A DNA stretch of 64,000 nucleotides from JBBSNV01 sp964458605 (lineage in GTDB: Bacteria > Pseudomonadota > Alphaproteobacteria > Reyranellales > JAQSWP01), in contig CAYWLS010000009.1 in the NCBI GenBank assembly GCA_964458605.1, forward strand, positions 60,834-124,833, given 5' to 3'. Within the stretch, counting starts at the first letter, position 1. The number at the start of each line of letters is the position of its first letter. The notes below the pieces were generated by a model that was not told where the DNA came from, did not search any database, and worked only from the letters and a program-made list of their open reading frames with translations. A program made the translations under genes and the position numbers. Of the stretch, positions 21,596 through 30,401 are shown in pieces.

Positions 21596-21732
21596 AGAGC
21601 AAATCGCCTTTTGACGGAATCGTTCCGGATTCCGTCAAAAAGGTGTGAATTTGCTCTACACTTGAGGAATAGAGCGGATTCACACGATCGGATGGCAGCG
21701 TTGTCGCGCTTCCATCGATCGTGATCCGCTCT
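21596..21732. repeat. 137-bp double-palindrome intergenic repeat (MITE/REP-like)
   Basis: Two nested inverted repeats lie back to back. The first: AGAGCAAAT (21596-21604) pairs with ATTTGCTCT (21649-21657) and encloses a 13-bp perfect stem (21609-21621 with 21628-21640, TTTTGACGGAATC). The second: AGAGCGGAT (21671-21679) pairs with ATCCGCTCT (21724-21732) and encloses CACGATCG/CGATCGTG (21683-21690, 21716-21723). All outer arms share AGAGC. It is AT-richer than its surroundings and encodes nothing. It fits a small dispersed palindromic element; it also places hairpins just upstream of the next operon. I see no other copy in this window. Confidence 0.65.
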
Positions 21733-21753
21733 AGCGTTTGCGGGAGGGCAATC

Positions 21754-22791
21754 ATGAAACGCACCTGGGCTGTGCTGGGGGCCGCGCTGACGGCCTTTTT
21801 CCTTGTTTTCGGCGTGATCGGCGGCGCCACGGCGGCGGAGAAGCTGTCGATCGCCGCGCTGCGCTTCGTCTCTTCGTCGCCGATCTTCATTGCCCAGGAA
21901 CGCGGCTACTTCGCCGCCGAGGGCCTGGACGTCGAGATCAAGTTCTTCGACGCCGCCCAGCCGATCGCCGTCGCCACCGCCGCCGGCGACACCGACCTGG
22001 GCATCACCGGCCTGACCGCCGGCTTCTACAACCTGGCCGGCAAGGGCGCGCTGAAGATCATCGCCGCCCAGTCGCGCGAGGAGCCGGGCTACGATTTCGT
22101 CGCCTATGTCGTCAGCAAGAAGGCCTATGACGCGGGCTTCACCTCGGTCACGCAGTTCCCCGGCAAGACCGTCGGCATCACCCAGATCGGCTCGACCTTC
22201 CACTACAACATGGGCAAGCTGGCCGAGAAGCGCGGCTTCAAGCTGGAAGACGTGCAGCTCAAGCCGCTGCAGTCGATCGCCAACGTCACCGCCGCGCTCA
22301 AGGGCGGCCAGGTCGACGCGGTGCTGCTGCCCGCCAACAACGCCTATGCGCTGGAGAAGGATGGCGCCGGCAAGATCATCGGCTGGGTGCACCAGGAGAC
22401 GCCGTGGCAGCTCGGCGCGCTGTTCGCCAACACCAAGGTGATCGAGACCCGCCGCGAGGCGGTCGAGAAATTCATCCGCGCCTATCTCAAGGCCACCGCC
22501 GACTACGCCGATGCCCTGCTGCAGAAGGACGCCCAGGGCAAGCGGGTGTTCGGCGACAAGGCCGATGCGGTGATCGCCATCATCCAGAAATACGTCGAAC
22601 CCAAGCCGACCGCCGACCAGGTCAAGAGCAGCGCCAACTACATCGACCCACAGGGCCGGCTGCTGGTGGGCGACATCTACGCCCAGGTCCGCTGGTATCA
22701 GGCCAACGGCATGGTCGACAAGGATGTCGATGCCGCCAAGCTGATGGATCTCAGCTTCATCAAGAACCACCTCGACATGCCGAAGAAGTAG
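21754..22791 (+). CDS. ABC transporter substrate-binding protein, NMT1/SsuA family
   Basis: A 345-residue periplasmic binding protein with a Sec signal peptide (residues 1-28, ending around GGATAA). The mature protein begins EKLSIAALRFVSSSPIFIAQERGYFAAEGLDVEIKFF, the family signature of nitrate/sulfonate/thiamine-precursor binding proteins. GGGAGGGC precedes the ATG by 6 bases. It heads a four-gene operon with an ATPase, a permease and a FAD oxidoreductase. The ligand is unknown: it could be an aliphatic sulfonate, a pyrimidine, an aromatic acid or similar. The terminal FAD enzyme may act on the imported compound. Confidence 0.87.
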   Translation: MKRTWAVLGAALTAFFLVFGVIGGATAAEKLSIAALRFVSSSPIFIAQERGYFAAEGLDVEIKFFDAAQPIAVATAAGDTDLGITGLTAGFYNLAGKGALKIIAAQSREEPGYDFVAYVVSKKAYDAGFTSVTQFPGKTVGITQIGSTFHYNMGKLAEKRGFKLEDVQLKPLQSIANVTAALKGGQVDAVLLPANNAYALEKDGAGKIIGWVHQETPWQLGALFANTKVIETRREAVEKFIRAYLKATADYADALLQKDAQGKRVFGDKADAVIAIIQKYVEPKPTADQVKSSANYIDPQGRLLVGDIYAQVRWYQANGMVDKDVDAAKLMDLSFIKNHLDMPKK

Positions 22792-22822
22792 CCGGCGGAA
22801 CCTCGCAACACCGGCCGCCGGC
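22791..22822 (+). promoter_or_regulatory. hairpin between binding-protein and ATPase genes, abutting the ATPase start codon
   Basis: GCCGGCGG (22791-22798) and CCGCCGGC (22815-22822) form a perfect 8-bp stem directly before the ATG at 22823. It can act as a partial terminator or mRNA stabiliser for the binding-protein message, and when folded it would hinder ribosome access to the ATPase start. Confidence 0.5.
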
Positions 22823-23596
22823 ATGGAAATCCGCATCGAAGGCGTCGGGCACCGTTACGGCGATCTGCCGGTGCTCGACGCCATCGACCTGGCGGTGCCG
22901 GCCGGCGAAACCCTGGCCCTGATCGGCCCCTCCGGCTGCGGCAAGTCGACCCTGCTCGGCATCGTCGGCGGCCTGCTGCAACCCAGCGCCGGCCGCGTCG
23001 TGGCGCTCGGTCCCGCTCCGGCGGACTGTCTCAATCCCTTCACCTACATCTTCCAGGATTTCGCGCTGCTGCCCTGGCGCACGGTCGAGCAGAACGTCGC
23101 CCTGCCGCTCGAGCACCACGCCCTGCCGCCCGCCGACAAGCGCCGGCGCGTGGCCGACGCCCTGGCGCTGACCGGTTTGCGCGATTTCGCCGCCGCCTTC
23201 CCCAAGCAATTGTCCGGCGGCATGCGCCAGCGCGTCGGCATCGCCCGCGCCATGGTGGTCCACCCGGCCGTGCTGCTGCTCGACGAGCCGCTGTCGGCGC
23301 TCGACGCGCAGACCCGCGAGCTGCTGATGGAGGAGATGCTGGCCATCTGGCGCGGCCAGCCCACCACGCGCCTCTACGTCACGCACAATCTCGACGAGGC
23401 GCTGCGCCTGGCCGATCGCGTGGCGGTGCTGTCGCGCCGGCCCGGACGCCTGCGCGAGATCGTCGAGATCGAGCTGCCGCTGGAGCAGCGCACCACGCCG
23501 GCCGCGGCGCCCTATCTGGCGCAACTGCATCAAAGACTGTGGTCGCTGATCCGCGACGAGGCGCAGGTGGCCGATCGCGAGGTGGTCAATGGCTGA
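22823..23596 (+). CDS. ABC transporter ATPase, SsuB/TauB/NrtD type
   Basis: A 257-residue ABC ATPase. Walker A GPSGCGKST is at residues 35-43, the Q-loop IFQDFALLPW follows at about 74-83, signature LSGGMRQR at about 131-138, and Walker B VLLLDEPLSALD with the H-loop VTHNLDEAL after it. The Q-loop LLPWRTVEQNV is typical of the nitrate/sulfonate/taurine subfamily. It overlaps the permease gene by 8 bases. The start immediately follows a hairpin, so its translation may depend on ribosomes arriving from upstream. Confidence 0.92.
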   Translation: MEIRIEGVGHRYGDLPVLDAIDLAVPAGETLALIGPSGCGKSTLLGIVGGLLQPSAGRVVALGPAPADCLNPFTYIFQDFALLPWRTVEQNVALPLEHHALPPADKRRRVADALALTGLRDFAAAFPKQLSGGMRQRVGIARAMVVHPAVLLLDEPLSALDAQTRELLMEEMLAIWRGQPTTRLYVTHNLDEALRLADRVAVLSRRPGRLREIVEIELPLEQRTTPAAAPYLAQLHQRLWSLIRDEAQVADREVVNG

Positions 23597-24377
23597 GCCA
23601 CGGCCAATCGCCTTTCGCGGCGGCGGCTTCCACTACGTGCCGCGCCGCTACGTGGCGTGGATCGCCTTCGCCGTCGTCATCGCGCTGTGGCAGGTGCTGT
23701 CCAGCATCGGCTGGCTGTCGCCGATCGACCTGCCCAGCCCGCGCGCCATCGTGGCGGCGCTGTGGGACCTGGTCGTCTCGGGACGGCTGTTCGTGCATAT
23801 CGGCGCCTCGCTGGGCCGCATCCTGGTCGGCTGGCTGCTGGGCACCGCGGTCGGCCTGACGGTGGGATTGGGCATGGGGATATTCTCGATCGCCCGCTCC
23901 CTGGGATTGCCGTTCGTATCGGCGTTGTTTCCCATTCCCAAAATCGCGCTGCTGCCGCTGTTCATCGTCTGGTTCGGCATCGGCGAGCCGTCGAAAATCG
24001 CGGTGATCGCCTTCGGCGTGTTCTTCCCCACCGTGATCAGCACCTACAACGCCTGCGACAACGTTCCCCGCAACCTGATCCGCATGGGCCAGAGCTTCAA
24101 CCTGCCGGGCTACGCCATCATCCGCCGCATCGTCATCCCCGGCGCCATGCCCGGCATCCTGGCCGGGTTTCGCATCAGCGCCTCGATCGCGCTGATCCTG
24201 GTGGTGGCGGCCGAGATGATCGGTGCGCAGGAAGGCATCGGCTCCTTCGTGCTGTCGGCCGGCAATCTGATGCAGACCGACCAGTTGCTGGCCGGCGTGG
24301 TGATGCTGTCCCTGCTCGGCCTGTTGATCGCCTATCTGCTGGGGCGCATCGAAGCCTGGGTGCTGCGGTGGCGCTAG
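23589..24377 (+). CDS. ABC transporter permease, SsuC/TauC type
   Basis: A 262-residue inner-membrane permease with about six transmembrane helices (BPD_transp_1 fold). Segments include YVAWIAFAVVIALWQVLSSIGWL near residues 19-41, and the cytoplasmic EAA-like loop NLPGYAIIRRIVIPGAMPGI is near 173-192. It forms the homodimeric channel for the SsuA-like binding protein. It overlaps the ATPase gene by 8 bases and the following FAD oxidoreductase by 10. Confidence 0.9.
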   Translation: MAEPRPIAFRGGGFHYVPRRYVAWIAFAVVIALWQVLSSIGWLSPIDLPSPRAIVAALWDLVVSGRLFVHIGASLGRILVGWLLGTAVGLTVGLGMGIFSIARSLGLPFVSALFPIPKIALLPLFIVWFGIGEPSKIAVIAFGVFFPTVISTYNACDNVPRNLIRMGQSFNLPGYAIIRRIVIPGAMPGILAGFRISASIALILVVAAEMIGAQEGIGSFVLSAGNLMQTDQLLAGVVMLSLLGLLIAYLLGRIEAWVLRWR

Positions 24378-25657
24378 GCACCCGTACCGTCGACCGGCAC
24401 CCGGCGGCGCCCCGCATCGTCGAGGCCGATATCGCAGTGCTGGGCGCCGGAATCGCCGGGCTGTCGGCGGCACTCGAGGCCGACCGGCTGGGCCGCAAGG
24501 TGGTGCTGATCGACGGCGCCCCGTCCCTGGGCGGCCAGGCGGTCGGCGCGGTGATCGGCACGTTCTGCGGCCTGTTCTCCAACGGGCCGGCGCCCTATCA
24601 GGTGACGCACGGCCTGGCCGACGACATTTTGCGCGAGCTGGGCACCGAAGGGGCGCTGCACTACATGCGCGGCCGGCGCAACACCGTCATCGTGCAATAC
24701 GACGAGACCGCGCTGGCGCGCTTCGTCTCGCGCGCCATCGCCCGCTCCGGCGTGCAGTTGCTGCTGGGCGCCCTGCTGGGCGAGGTCGAACGCGAGGGCA
24801 ACCGCGTCCGCGGTCTGGAAGTCCTGACCCGGTACGGCGCCGTCAGAGTGCGGGCCAACGGCTTCGTCGATGCCTCCGGCGACGCGGCGCTGGCCTACCA
24901 GGCCGGTTTCGCCTGCCAGGAGCCCGAGGGGCCGATCTACGGCACGCAGATGATGGTGCTGGAAGGCATCGACGAGGCCGCCGTCGCCGCTATCGACCGC
25001 AAGGCGCTGGAGCATCAACTGGCGGCCCAGGCCAGCCGCTACGGCCTGCTGCGCCATGATGGCTTTGTCTTCGCCGTGCCGGGCAAGGGCCGCTGCCTGA
25101 TCAACATGACCCATGTCGAGACGCCGCTCGAGCCGCTGACTGCCTCCCGCCTGTCCCTGGCCGGCCAGCAGCAGGCCGACGGCTTGCTGGCCTTCCTGCG
25201 CGACAATCACCCCCAGGCATTCGCTCGCGCTGCCATCCGCTCCTATGGCCAGCCCGGCATCCGCATGACCCGCTGGATCGTCGGCCGCGACCATCTGACC
25301 GCCGATGCGGTGCGCCACGGCATTCGCCCGGCGGACGCCGTGGCCCGCTGCTCATGGCCGATCGAACTGCACGACCGGGCGAGCGGCGTGCATTGGGAGG
25401 AGTTCGGCGACGATCACATGCACTATGTGCCGCTGGGTTGCCTGGTCCCGGCCCAGGCCGAGAACCTGATGGCGGCCGGGCGCTGCATCGACGGCGATCC
25501 GGCCGCCCTTTCCTCGGTGCGGGTCATGGGCCCTTGCATCGCCACCGGAGCCGCCGCCGCCCACGCCCTGGACCTGGCGGGATCGGGCTCCGTTGCCCAG
25601 ATCGACGTCGCTGCGCTGCAGCGGCGGCTGCACGACAATCTTGATCGGCGGGACTGA
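24368..25657 (+). CDS. FAD-dependent oxidoreductase coupled to an ABC importer
   Basis: A 429-residue flavoprotein of the FAD_oxidored/succinate-dehydrogenase-flavoprotein-like group. The Rossmann motif GAGIAG is at 26-31, the acidic end of the second strand at VVLIDG, and the FAD-facing block GGQAVGAVIGTFCGLF at about 60-75. The C-terminal block AAGRCIDGDPAALSSVRVMGPCIATG holds the second FAD motif. The start is GTG 24368, which overlaps the permease stop by 10 bases, so it is translationally coupled. No signal peptide, so cytosolic. It probably oxidises or reduces the substrate brought in by this transporter; the chemistry is not evident. Confidence 0.82.
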   Translation: MALGTRTVDRHPAAPRIVEADIAVLGAGIAGLSAALEADRLGRKVVLIDGAPSLGGQAVGAVIGTFCGLFSNGPAPYQVTHGLADDILRELGTEGALHYMRGRRNTVIVQYDETALARFVSRAIARSGVQLLLGALLGEVEREGNRVRGLEVLTRYGAVRVRANGFVDASGDAALAYQAGFACQEPEGPIYGTQMMVLEGIDEAAVAAIDRKALEHQLAAQASRYGLLRHDGFVFAVPGKGRCLINMTHVETPLEPLTASRLSLAGQQQADGLLAFLRDNHPQAFARAAIRSYGQPGIRMTRWIVGRDHLTADAVRHGIRPADAVARCSWPIELHDRASGVHWEEFGDDHMHYVPLGCLVPAQAENLMAAGRCIDGDPAALSSVRVMGPCIATGAAAAHALDLAGSGSVAQIDVAALQRRLHDNLDRRD

Positions 25658-25754
25658 AAACGGGGATAAACTGCGCCTACCGGCCGGCGAGGCGCTTGCT
25701 GGCGCCCGGACCGCCGAATACAGTTTGGGTATCAAACAATCCAAGGGGAACGCC

Positions 25755-27008
25755 ATGTCCGACACCAAAAAACCAGGCATCAGCCGCCGCAGCTTCACCG
25801 GCGGCATGGCTGCCGGCGCCACGCTGCTCAGCATGCCGGCGGTGCTGCGCCAGGCCATGGCGCAGACCGGCGCGCTGAAGATCGGCGTGCTGCTGCCCAA
25901 GTCCGGCGTGCAGGCCGGTCTCGGCCAGGCCTGCCAGCGCGGCGCCGACATCGCCCAGGCCGTGCTCAACGACCTCAACTACGGCGTCAAGATCGAGCTG
26001 CTGAACGCCGATACCGAATCGAGCGTCGATACCGCGCGCACCCAGGCCGAGAAGCTGATCAACGACGGCGCCTCGGTCCTGACCGGCGCCTTCGACTCCG
26101 GCCAGAGCGCCGCGATCGCCCAGGTCGCCGAGCAGCGCGGCATCCCCTATGTCATCAACATCGCCGCCGATCCGAAGATCACGGAACAGGGCTACAAGTT
26201 CGTGTTCCGCAACTTCCCGACCGCGGTGATGCTGATCACCGACGCCTTCGGCCTGCAGAAGCAGCTGTTCGCCGCCACCGGCAAGACGCCCAAGACCGCC
26301 GTGCTGATGAGCGTCAACGACGCCTTCGGCACCGCCATGATGGGCGGCATCAAGGCGATGTTCCCCAAATTCGAGATGCCGTACCAGATCGTCGACGTCA
26401 TCGCCTACGACCCCAAAGCCAAGGACCTGTCGGTCGAAGTCGCCAAGGCCAAGGCGACCAAGGCGGACATCGTCATGCCGGTGTCGCGTCTCAACGACGC
26501 CATCCTGCTGGTTCAGGAGATGGTCAAGCAGCGCTGGGAGCCGATGGGGATCGTCAATCCCGGCGCGCCCGGCCTGTACGAACAGCAATTCTACAAGACC
26601 ATGGGCAAGTACTCCGACTTCTGCATCTCCAACGTGCCGTGGCTGAATCCGCGCTCCAAGATGACGCCGGTGCTGGCCAAGCGCTTCAAGGAGAAATTCC
26701 CCAACGACCTGCTGGAGCTGAACGTCGGCTTCACCTACGAGGCGATCCTGATCGCCGCCGACGCCTACAAGCGCGCCAAGTCGGCCCATCCCAACGCCCT
26801 GGTCGAAGCGCTGCGCACCACCAAGATCGACGATCACGTGATGGTGGGCGGACCGATCCAGTTCGACGCCAAGCACCAGAACGTCAACATCAAGTCGGCT
26901 GCGGTCGAGAACATCAAGCGTCAGCCCACCGTGGTGCTGCCTGCCGATTCGGCCGCCACCAAGCCGGTGTTTCCGATGCCGGGCTGGAACTCCAAGCTGC
27001 GCACCTGA
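25755..27008 (+). CDS. Liv-type ABC substrate-binding protein with Tat signal peptide (first Liv system)
   Basis: A 417-residue type-I binding protein (Peripla_BP_6). The N-terminus carries the twin-arginine motif SRRSF (Arg11, Arg12), followed by a hydrophobic stretch and cleavage near AMAQ. It is therefore exported folded through Tat, unlike the Sec-type binding proteins elsewhere in the window. The mature part starts ALKIGVLLPKSGVQAGLGQA. AAGGGG precedes the ATG. It serves the LivHMGF-like genes that follow after a terminator-like hairpin. Given the feruloyl-CoA synthase at the end of the cluster, a hydroxycinnamate or other aromatic ligand is plausible; a branched-chain amino acid or amide is the alternative. 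Confidence 0.88.
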   Translation: MSDTKKPGISRRSFTGGMAAGATLLSMPAVLRQAMAQTGALKIGVLLPKSGVQAGLGQACQRGADIAQAVLNDLNYGVKIELLNADTESSVDTARTQAEKLINDGASVLTGAFDSGQSAAIAQVAEQRGIPYVINIAADPKITEQGYKFVFRNFPTAVMLITDAFGLQKQLFAATGKTPKTAVLMSVNDAFGTAMMGGIKAMFPKFEMPYQIVDVIAYDPKAKDLSVEVAKAKATKADIVMPVSRLNDAILLVQEMVKQRWEPMGIVNPGAPGLYEQQFYKTMGKYSDFCISNVPWLNPRSKMTPVLAKRFKEKFPNDLLELNVGFTYEAILIAADAYKRAKSAHPNALVEALRTTKIDDHVMVGGPIQFDAKHQNVNIKSAAVENIKRQPTVVLPADSAATKPVFPMPGWNSKLRT

Positions 27009-27023
27009 TCCGATAGCCAAACC

Positions 27024-27063
27024 GATGGCCGCCGGCCCGGTTCGGACCGGCGGCCATCTTTTT
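27024..27063 (+). terminator. Rho-independent terminator/attenuator after the binding-protein gene
   Basis: GATGGCCGCCGG (27024-27035) and CCGGCGGCCATC (27047-27058) form a perfect 12-bp stem, followed by TTTTT (27059-27063). The permease gene starts only 12 bases later, so this should let through a fraction of transcripts and keep the binding protein in excess. Confidence 0.85.
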
Positions 27064-27074
27064 ATCCGACGCCG

Positions 27075-27947
27075 ATGGAATTCGCCTTCAATCTGCTGCA
27101 GAGCACGATCACCGGGCTGCTGACCGGCATGGTGTACAGCCTGATGGCGCTCGGCCTGACGGTGATCTTCGGCGTCATGCGGGTGGTCAATTTCGCCCAT
27201 GGCGAGATGATGGTGGTGGCCATGTATCTCGCCGTGTTCGCCTTCGCCGCCTTCGGCGTCGATCCGCTGCTGGCGCTGATCCCGATCGCAGGCATCTTGT
27301 TCGTGTTCGGCTATTGCCTGCAGCGCACGGTGGTCAACCGCTTCATCAACGTGCCCGAGCACATGCAGTTCATCCTGATGCTGGCCATCGCCATCGTCCT
27401 GGTCAATGCCTGCCTGCTGATCGCCGGCCCGGACGCGCAGGGCGTGCAACTCGACTATTCGCTGGATTCGTTCGAGATCGGCGACCTGCTGGTCGACAAG
27501 GTCCGGGTCTATGCCGCCTGCGGCGCGCTGGTGATCGCCGCCCTGCTGTTCCTGTTCTTCAGCCGCACCCGCACCGGCAAGGCGATCCGCGCCGCCGCCG
27601 ACAACTATACCGGCGCGCTGGTGGTGGGGCTGGACGTCAAGCGGCTCTATGCCATCACCTTCGGCATCGGCGCCGCTTGCGTCGGCGCCGCCGGCGCCCT
27701 GACCGTCATGCTGATTCAGGTGCAGCCCTTCCTGTCGGTCGAATACACCCTGCTGGCCTTCACCATCGTCATCATCGGCGGGCTGGGCAGCCTGCGCGGC
27801 GCCATCGCCGGCGGCCTGCTGATCGGCGTGTCGGAGGCGATCGCCGGCTTCCTGCTCGATCCCTCGCTGAAGAGCGTGTTCAGCTTCGCCCTGCTGATCC
27901 TGGTGCTGCTGATCCGGCCGCAGGGCCTGTTCGGGCGGGCCGCATGA
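27075..27947 (+). CDS. Liv-type ABC permease, LivH family (first Liv system)
   Basis: A 290-residue membrane permease with about eight hydrophobic segments. The LivH landmarks GLTVIFGVMRVVNFAHGEMM at about residues 29-48 and FTIVIIGGLGSLRGAIAGGL at about 230-249 are clear. It pairs with the LivM-type permease that overlaps its stop by 4 bases (ATGA). There is no strong ribosome site; the ATG lies just after the terminator T-run. Confidence 0.93.
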   Translation: MEFAFNLLQSTITGLLTGMVYSLMALGLTVIFGVMRVVNFAHGEMMVVAMYLAVFAFAAFGVDPLLALIPIAGILFVFGYCLQRTVVNRFINVPEHMQFILMLAIAIVLVNACLLIAGPDAQGVQLDYSLDSFEIGDLLVDKVRVYAACGALVIAALLFLFFSRTRTGKAIRAAADNYTGALVVGLDVKRLYAITFGIGAACVGAAGALTVMLIQVQPFLSVEYTLLAFTIVIIGGLGSLRGAIAGGLLIGVSEAIAGFLLDPSLKSVFSFALLILVLLIRPQGLFGRAA

Positions 27948-28954
27948 GCTACCTGCTGAACCGGCTGTTCGGCGGCCTGCCGCAGCGCGCCCTGCTGGCG
28001 CTGGCGGGGCTCGGCCTGCTGCTGCTGGCCGCGCCCTGGCTGCGGCCCGATTTCGTGCCGCTGATGGTGCTGATCTTCTACTTCGCCTATGTCGGCCAGG
28101 CCTGGAACATCATGATGGGCTTCGCCGGCCAGCTCTCGCTGGGCCACTCGCTCTATGTCGGCCTGGGCGCCTACATCTCGGCGGTGCTCTACGCCAAGGC
28201 CGGCATCGGACCCTGGGCCGGCCTGTTCCTGGCCATCGCCGTGGCCACCGCGGTGGGCGGGCTGATCGGCTATCTCGGCTTCCGCTTCGCCATCACCGGC
28301 GTCTATTTCGCGCTGCTGACCATCGCCTTCGCCGAGTTCTTCCGCATCCTGTTCGACCATCTCGATTTCTTCGGCGGCTCGGGCGGCCTTTACCTGAAGG
28401 TGGCCAACCGCCAGGAGAACGACGTGCTGAACCTGCGCGGCTCGCCGGTCATGTTCTATTACGTCATGTTCGGGCTGGTGGTGCTGGCGCTGGGCCTGTG
28501 CCGCTGGCTGCTGAGCGGCCGGCTCGGCCATTACTGGCTGGCGATCCGCGAAGACCCCGAGGCGGCCCAGGCGATCGGCGTCAACGTGTTCCGCTACAAG
28601 ATGTTCGCCGTGCTGCTGTCCTCGGGCATGACGGCGCTGGGCGGCGTGTTCCTGGCCTTCTACTACAACAACCTCTATCCCGAGCAGACCTTCTCCATGG
28701 AGCGCTCGATCCAGCTTCTGCTGGGGCCGATCATCGGCGGGCTGGGCACGCTGTTCGGGCCGATCCTGGGTGCCGCGCTCTTACAGACGGTGGGCGAAGC
28801 GCTGACCGACCTGACCGCCGGTGCCCGGCTCGATGGGCTGAAGCAGATCATCTACGGGCTGGTGGTGCTGGCGATCGTGCTGTTCCTGCCCGGCGGCGTG
28901 TGGCCGTGGATCGCCCGGCTGCTGGGCTTCGAGCGCCGCGGAGGCGACACATGA
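27944..28954 (+). CDS. Liv-type ABC permease, LivM family (first Liv system)
   Basis: A 336-residue permease with the LivM signatures YVGQAWNIMMGFAGQLSLGH (about residues 44-63) and ITGVYFALLTIAFAEFFRIL (about 111-130). The C-terminal block LLLGPIIGGLGTLFGPILGAALLQTVGE is also typical. It overlaps LivH by 4 bases and LivG by 4 bases, so the four genes form one translation-coupled unit. Confidence 0.93.
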   Translation: MSYLLNRLFGGLPQRALLALAGLGLLLLAAPWLRPDFVPLMVLIFYFAYVGQAWNIMMGFAGQLSLGHSLYVGLGAYISAVLYAKAGIGPWAGLFLAIAVATAVGGLIGYLGFRFAITGVYFALLTIAFAEFFRILFDHLDFFGGSGGLYLKVANRQENDVLNLRGSPVMFYYVMFGLVVLALGLCRWLLSGRLGHYWLAIREDPEAAQAIGVNVFRYKMFAVLLSSGMTALGGVFLAFYYNNLYPEQTFSMERSIQLLLGPIIGGLGTLFGPILGAALLQTVGEALTDLTAGARLDGLKQIIYGLVVLAIVLFLPGGVWPWIARLLGFERRGGDT

Positions 28955-29684
28955 GCGCTGCCACCGGCGCCCTGCAGGTCGATGCCGTCAGCAAGAGCTT
29001 CCGTGGCCTGCGCGCGGTACAGAATGTCGGCTTCGCCGTGCCGGCTGGCGCCATCCATGCCGTGATCGGGCCCAACGGCGCCGGCAAGACCACCCTGTTC
29101 AACCTGATCGCCGGCGTCTTCAAACCGGATACCGGGACCATCAGCTTGGGCGGGCGGCGGCTGGACGGCCTGCGGCCCGACCAGGTATGCGCGGCGGGCG
29201 TCGGCCGCACCTTCCAGATCGTCAAGCCGTTCAAGACCCTGACGGTGGAGCAGAACGTCACGATCGGCGCCCTGCAGCGCAACAAGGACGTGGTGGTGGC
29301 ACGCCAGCGGGCCCGCACGATCCTTCAGGAGCTGGGCCTGTTCGACAAGCGCGCCATGCTGGCCTCCAACCTCACCCTGCCCGACCGCAAGCGGCTGGAA
29401 GTGGCGCGCGCGCTGGCCACCGAGCCGCAATTGCTGCTGCTGGACGAGGTGATGGCCGGGCTGCGTCCGACCGAGACCGACCAGATGGTGGCGTTCCTGC
29501 GCGCGCTCAACGCCCGCACCGGGCTGACCATCCTGCTGATCGAGCATGTCATGCGCGCGGTGATGGCGCTGTCGCAGCATATCGTGGTGCTGCATCACGG
29601 CGTGAAGATCGCCGAGGGCGCGCCGGCCCAGGTGGTGCGCGACAAGGCGGTGCTCGAGGTCTATCTGGGCGAGGCCGTTTCGTG

Positions 29685-29685
<1 letters not shown>
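28951..29685 (+). CDS. Liv-type ABC ATPase, LivG family (first Liv system)
   Basis: A 244-residue ATPase. Walker A GPNGAGKTT is at residues 40-48 and Walker B LLLLDEVMAGL at about 161-171, with His in LLIEHVM. The ABC signature is replaced by LTLPDRKRLE (141-150) where LivG normally has a LSYGQQR-like motif. This degenerate version recurs in part of the LivG family, so the second ATPase (LivF) probably supplies the competent signature. Overlaps LivM by 4 bases and LivF by 1. Confidence 0.9.
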
Positions 29686-30389
<704 letters not shown>

Positions 30390-30401
30390 TAGGATCGCTT
30401 C

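Noticed and set aside
22793..22822. GC-rich inverted repeat considered as a full Rho-independent terminator splitting the SsuA-type operon
   Set aside because: No T-run follows and the ATPase ATG begins immediately after the stem, so the operon is unlikely to end here; kept only as a hairpin.
24368..25657. FAD oxidoreductase considered as the missing BoxA reductase
   Set aside because: It lacks the ferredoxin-type cysteine clusters and ferredoxin-NADP reductase motifs expected of BoxA and sits in an unrelated operon.
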